A stretch of 64,000 bases of DNA from Corydoras sp. C115 (lineage: Eukaryota > Chordata > Actinopteri > Siluriformes > Callichthyidae): positions 1,630,001-1,694,000 of the forward strand of contig JAFMOC010000021.1 in NCBI GenBank assembly GCA_019802505.1, read 5' to 3'. Each line of letters opens with the position of its first letter. Position 1 is the first letter of the stretch. The notes beneath the pieces were generated by a model, which saw only the letters and a list, made by a program, of their open reading frames with translations, was not told where the DNA came from and ran no database searches. Position numbers and translations under genes: made by a program. Positions 41,301 to 48,800 of this stretch are shown one piece after another.

Positions 41301-41513
41301 GGGCACACACTCACTCACACAAACACACTATATGGGGCAATTTTGAGAATTCAATTGACTTGATCCATGTTTTTGGACTGTGGGAGGAAACCGGAGAACC
41401 CGGAGGTAACCCACGCAGACACAGGGAGAACATGGAAACTCCACCCAGATGGGGATTCGAACCGGGAATCCCTAGCGCTGAGAGGCGAACGTGCTAAGCC
41501 ACCGTGCCGCCAG

Positions 41514-41564
<51 letters not shown>

Positions 41565-44500
41565 GGGCGTCACGGTGGCTGAGTGGTTAGCACGTTCGCC
41601 TCTCAGTGCTAGGGATTCCCGGTTCCCGGTTCCTCTCAGTGCTAGGGATTTCCTCCGGGTTCTCCGGTTTCCTCCCACAGTCCAAAAACATGGATCATGT
41701 TAATTGAGTTCTCTAAATTGCCCCATATAGAGTGTGTCTGTGTGAGTGAGTGTGTACCCAGCGATGGATTGGCGCCCTGTCCTGGGTGTATCTGCCCAGT
41801 GCCCGAGACGTTCTCCTCTGGATGGGCATGGGGAACCCCACCGCGACCCTAATAGAGGATAAAGCGGGAGATAATGAATGAATGAATTATTATTATTATT
41901 TGGTATTATCTCTTTATATATAGGCATTCAATTAGTTGGTAATATGAACAGCTTTTTAACTGTGTTTTAATAAATGAATTATAATGCTGATATTATATTG
42001 TACCGTTTGTACTACACAGCTGATGGAGAAACTAAACCTGTTAGCTGAGGAGAGTCAAAGCAACCAAATAAAGAAACTGAAAGAATTCTGTGAGAAGTAA
42101 GTTAAATCGTTGGAATTACAATAACGTTTCAGGGATTTCATGAACTTTACTGGTGTTGTTTTGTCGACAGGGAAAAGAAAGACCTGAAAAAGAAAATGGA
42201 CAAGAAAAGACAAGAAAAGCTCAATGAAGCTAAATCAAAGGACAAACACGTAACAGAGGAGTAGGTGTTTTTAACAGTTTGTTTTGACAGTATATTAATT
42301 ACAGATTAATTATGCTTTTGAGTAATTTAGTTGACATTTTCCGTGAACAATGTTATCGCAAATAAGCAGAAAAGAAGATTCAGGTTATTGTAAAAGACCA
42401 GAGTCTCCTGCAGGTGGCAGTATCATACCAACAGAACACAGTCAACACAAACAAATTTACACACACACACTACTGGCAAGTTGTAGCACGCCTTCATTTT
42501 CAGTTTTTGATTAATATTTACACAGTTCAATGTGTCTGTGAATTAAAGCATTAAAATAATAACCAATTCAATTCAAATAACAATCAAAAACAATAACAAA
42601 AAAATAATTACAATCAATAATTTTACGTCTTGCGAAACACAATTAAAGCATTCTTTCAGAATGGTCAAAAAAAATTCTATTTTGTTGCAGAACTTTCGTA
42701 AACATGCTGCATTTGCTGTTTGGAAATGTTCTGTTTTTTTGCTTTCACTCTTCTGTCCAGTTCATGAAACATGCTGTGAGACCCTGCAGGCCTTTCCATT
42801 CTGTAAAGCTTACCGACTTGTTCTTCATTTGTTAGATAGGTCAGAAATAAAAGAAAACTATGTTTGGGGTTATTGTGTTGCTGTTATATAAACCCCTGTA
42901 TAACTAGGCATAGACTAGACAGCGTCGGCTGCTGTGGCAGCTCTTTGTGTCTTTTGTTCCAGTCACGCTGTGCACGTCACCAACACTGGATTCAGCGAAA
43001 CAACCCCAGACCATAATGTTTTCTCCTTCATATTTTACACTGTGTAATAGACTGTTTCCTTTTAACAATGTACATCACATCACATTACATTCACATCACA
43101 TCATATCAAATTACATTACATCACATTACATTACATCACATTACATTATATCACATCATATTACATTACATCACATCACACCACATCACATTACATTCAC
43201 ATCACATCATATTACATTACATCACATCATATTACATCACATTACATTACATTCACATCACATTACATTACATCACATCATATTACATTTACATCACATC
43301 ATATTACATTACATCACATTACATTACATCACATCATATTACATTCACATCACATCACATTACATTACATTCACATCACATTACATTACATCATATCACA
43401 TTACATTACATCACATCATTTTACATCATATTACATCACATCACATTAAATTACATCGCATTACATTACATCACATCATATTACATTCACATCACAGCAC
43501 ATCAAATTACATTACATCACATTACATTTACATCACATTACATTTACATCACATTACATTACATTCACATCACATCATATTACATTCACATCACAGCACA
43601 TCAAATTACATTACATCACATTACATTTGCATCACGTTACATTACATCAAATAATATTACATTCACATCACATTAAATTACATCACATCATATTACATTC
43701 ACATCACATCACAGCACATCAAATTACATTCACATCATATTAAATTACATCACATCATATTACATTCACATCACATTAAATTACATCACATCATATTACA
43801 TTCATATCACATTAAATTACATCACATCATATTACATTCACATCACAGCACATCAAATTACAATTACATTCACATTACATCACATTACATTTACATCACA
43901 TTACATTACATACATCACATCATATTAATATTCACATCACATTCACATTACATCACATCATATTACATTCACATCATATTAAATTACATCACATCATATT
44001 ACATTCACATCACATTAAATTACATCACATCAATACATTACATCATCACACATTAAATTACATCAATCAATATTACATTACATTCAAATTACATTACCAT
44101 CACATTACATTTACATCACATTACATTTACATCTAACATTCACATCATAAATTACATCACATCATATTATTCACACATTACAATATCACATTACATCATA
44201 TTACATTCACATCACAGCACATCAAATTACATTACATTCACATTACATCACATTACATTCACATCACAGCACATCAAATTACATTTACATCACATTACAT
44301 TACATCACATTACATTACATCAAATAATATTACATTCACATCACATTAAATTACATCACATTATATTACATTACATTCACATTACCTCACATTATATTTC
44401 ATTACATTCACATTACATCACATCATATTTCATTACATTTACATTACATTACATTACATCTAATCATATTACATTTACATTACATCTCATTAACATTTAA

Positions 44501-45757
44501 ATTTAGTCATTTAGCAGATGCTTTTATCCAAAGCGACTTACAAATGAGTGAACAACCCAAGTCACTAGTTAAGTAGGAACCAATTACTCTGTAATACAAT
44601 CAAACTTTCTTTTAATTCACTCTATTTTAATTATTTTTTAATATTAAGTGCTTTTGGAACAGATGTGTTTTTGTTTCTTGAAGATGCTGAATGGCTCAGT
44701 ATTACAGACATGGAGAGTTGGGAAGATCATTCCACCATTTAGCCGTGGTGAACGATATGGAGTATACAGGGAGGTTGAACCAGCAGGCAACATTCATCAC
44801 TATTTTTGATCGATTTGGGGTCTAATTAAAAAGTTAAAATAGGAGGGGGCAGGTACGATTGAGGAACAGAGACTAGATTTCACAGAGTCAGGAATTTATT
44901 AAAACACACGTGGCCGATGGTATCTGCCCCTCGCTTTCCTGCAGCTCGTGGTCGATCTCTGTGGCTTATAAAGGGCGCACATGTTCATCTGGTCTAGCTG
45001 TGAATCTCTGTAATCAAAGTCCATTGCAGAAGGCTCTGCTTTCTCTCAAGCTCTGCTGCATCTAACTGCTTGTTATACTGCATTTTTGCATAATAAGATG
45101 TTTTTATAGTTGTAAATTAGTTGACAGGTGGTTTCATTAAGACAGAGCATTACTAAAGGCCATAGGTGTAAAATGTATGACCTGACACTAAAATATATAT
45201 AGGACCGTTTATGACATCACATTGTAAATCGGTTTGCCACTGTCCCAGCTTTCTTTTGTGGAGACATTTTACTTTAAACAGACAAGTAGACTGCGAAAAA
45301 CAAAAAAAAAATAATACAACGAAGTCAGTTAGTGAAAATCTCATCTCATCTTATTATCTTCTTCTTAATCCTATACTATGGAATAGGGTCGCTGTGAGGG
45401 TATGGGGACAAGCATACACTATATATCCAGCCATCCATTATTTTCCGCTTTATCCTCTATTGGGGTCGCGGGGGGGTTCCCCATGCCCATCCAGGGGAGA
45501 GCATTTCGGGCGCTGGGCAGGTACACCCAGGACAGGGCGCCAATCTATCGCTGGGCACACGAACACAGACAAACACACTATATATGGGGCAATTTTGGAG
45601 AATCCAATTGACCTTGATCCAGGTTTTTGGACTGTGGGATGAAACTGGAGAACCTGGAGGAAACCCACATGGACACGGGGAGAACATGGAAACATGGAAA
45701 AAATTTGAATCAGGACTCCCTAGTGCTGAGAGGCGAACGTGCTAAGCCATTGTGCCG

Positions 45758-45831
<74 letters not shown>

Positions 45832-48800
45832 TCATCATCTTCATCTTCATCTTCATCCTATAATCAAGGTCGCGGGAGGGTTCCCCTTGCCCATCCAGGG
45901 GAGAACGTTTCCGGCACTGGGCAGATACACCCATGACAGGGCGCCAATCTATCACTGGGCACACACTCACTCACACAAACACACTCTATATGGGGCAATT
46001 TAGAGAATTCAATTAACTTGATCCATGTTTTTGGACTGTGGGAGGAAACCGGAGAACCCGGAGGAAACCCACACGGACACGGGGAGAACATGGAAACTCC
46101 ACCCAGATGGGGATTCGAACCGGGAATCCCTAGCGCTGAGAGGCGAACGTGCTAACCACTAAGCCACCGTGCCGCTTATATATATATATTATGTATTTTT
46201 TTGCATTCCAAAAAAACAGCTACTGTCCTGGCTTTGTGTATCCAGTGTTTAAAAGTCACGGCTGCCAGCTCTGTAATCGATATTGTTTACTTTACTACTT
46301 GTGTTAGAATGCAGGGTTAATTAATGTGGCCAGCCATCAGATGCACCAGCCCTGTGTGCTGTTGGATAAATTCAGTTGATGGCCCAAATGACATTCTATC
46401 AAATGCAATATTTGTCTGTGCTTGCAGAGAGAAAATGGAGATCAATAGGTCGTATGTTAATGAAGTGGTACAGCATATCAAACGGGTAGGACATGTTCTT
46501 GCTCGCCCAAATATTTCTATTCAAACAAAACTAAGCTTCCTGTTTCATCCTGACATGGATTCATTGTTTTACCAGCTGGAAGATGCTCAGACTAAAAGGC
46601 ACGAAAAGCTTGTGGAGACGCATAAGAATATTCTTCAGCAGATCGTAGAGGAGAAACCCAAGGTACGCCTATGATTACTAATATACACTTACTTAAAATA
46701 TAATAAAACTATATTTATTATCTATATTTTACATCTTTATTTTGCCCGTTTTACATCATCTAGAATTCTTTATATATACAGTTACACTTGGCATGCTATA
46801 AGTTGCATCATGACATCGCAGACATGAATCTTTCACAGCTATTGAAAAGCAATCAGATCAGCTTATCATTTTTCATCCGTAACTTCTTCTATTCATCCAA
46901 AAGAAAAACAATTTGAATTTGATTGAAAGCAAAGCTTTAGGAACACAAACAATGCTCTCAGGTGTCACATATTTCATATAATAGCTTTTTTTTTGCAAGC
47001 AAAGCTGAAATAGGGTGAAAGGCAACTTGTTTGTCAGCATATGTAAACACGAAGATGCTTTTCAAGTGCTGTAAGTGCAAATGAGTATGCGGGAAAAATG
47101 AATTACCCAGAAGCATTTATATAACCTGTGCAAATTTACAGACTTCAAGCATTAGAGTTGGGTTCAAATATAGTTTCTGAAGTAAAGAATAAAAATATAT
47201 ACAGTATGTAATAGACATGTCTAATGTTGCGGCACGATGGCATAGTGGTTAGCACGTTCTCCTCTCAGCACTAGGGATTCCCGGTTCGAATCCCCATCTG
47301 GGTGGAGTTCCCATATTCTCCCTCTGTCCGCGTGGGTTTCCTCCGGGTTCTCCGGTTTCCTCCCACAGTCCAAAAACCTGGATCATGTCCATTGAGTTCT
47401 CCAAATTGCCCCATATAGAATGTGTCTGTGTGAGTGAGTGTGTGCTCAGTGATAGATTGGTGCCCTGTCCTGGGTCTATCTGCCCAGCGCCCGAAACATT
47501 CTCCCCTGAATGGGCATGGGGAACTCCACCGCGACCCTAATAGAGGATAAAGTGGAAGATAATGAATGGATCCCAATCTGGGTGGAGTTCTCATATTCTC
47601 CCCGTGTCCACGTTGGTTTCCTCCGGGTTCTCTGGTTTCCTCTCACAGTCCAAAAACATGGATCATGTCCATTGAGTTCTCCAAATTGCCCCATATAGAG
47701 TGTGTGTGTGTGAGTGAGTGTGTACCCAGCGATAGATTGGCGCCCTGTCCTGGGTCTATCTGCCCAGCGCCCGAAACGTTCTCCCCTGAATGGGCATGGG
47801 GAACCCCCCCACGACCCTAATAGAGGATAAAGCGGGAGATAATGGATGGATCCCAATCTGGGTGGAGTTTCCATGTTCTCCCTGGGTCAGCATTGGTTTC
47901 CTTTGGGTTTTCTGGATTCGTCCCACCATCCAAAAACTGTGATTCAAGGTGACTTGGCTGCACTAAATTGCCCAATATAGTCTGTGTCTATGATAATTTT
48001 TCTGTTTTAAATAACTATTTTACTCCTCTGGACTGGACAGCACCGGTTAGCACGTTTACCTCTCAGCGCTGGGGATTCAGGTTCAAATTCTGGTCTGGGT
48101 GGAGTTTCCATGTTCTCCCAGGTTTCCTCCGGGTTCTCCGGTTTCCTCCCACAGTCCAAAAACATGGATTTAAGATAACTTGGCTGCTCTGAATTGCCCC
48201 TATCTAATTTCCCCATATAAGTCTGTGTGGGTGTGTGCCCAGCGATAGATTGGCGCCCTGTTTGATGGGCATAGGGAACCCCATACTCAACTATGGGAAA
48301 GAATTAAGCAGAAGATAATGGTTTGATGGAATCCTCTTTCTTTATACCCAGGAAAGGTACTGTATGTATATCCTCTATTAGGGTCGTGGGGGGGTTCCCC
48401 ATGCCCATCCAGGGGAGAACGTTTCGGGCGCTGGGCAGATACACCCATGACAGGGCGCCAATCCATCGCTGGGCACACTCTCACTCACACAGACACACTC
48501 TATATGGGGCAATTTGGAGAACTCAATTGACTTGATCAATTGAGATCAAGACCGGAGAACCCGGAGGAAACCCACGTGGACACGGGGAGATCATGGAAAC
48601 TCCACCCATTGGGATTCGAACCGGGAATCCGTAGCGCTGAGAGACGAACATGCAAACCACTAAGCCAACGTGCTGCCCAGAAAATTAATTCATTATCTCC
48701 CGCTTTTATCCTCTATTAGGGTCGCGGGGGGGTTCCCCATGCCCATGCCCATGCCCATGCCCATCCAGGGGAGAACGTCTCGGACGCCGGGCAGATACAC

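Noticed and set aside
42947..43676. Long overlapping open frames of about 200-235 codons (HITLHHIT-type)
   Set aside because: Produced by stop-free pentanucleotide repeats, open in several registers; pure low-complexity.
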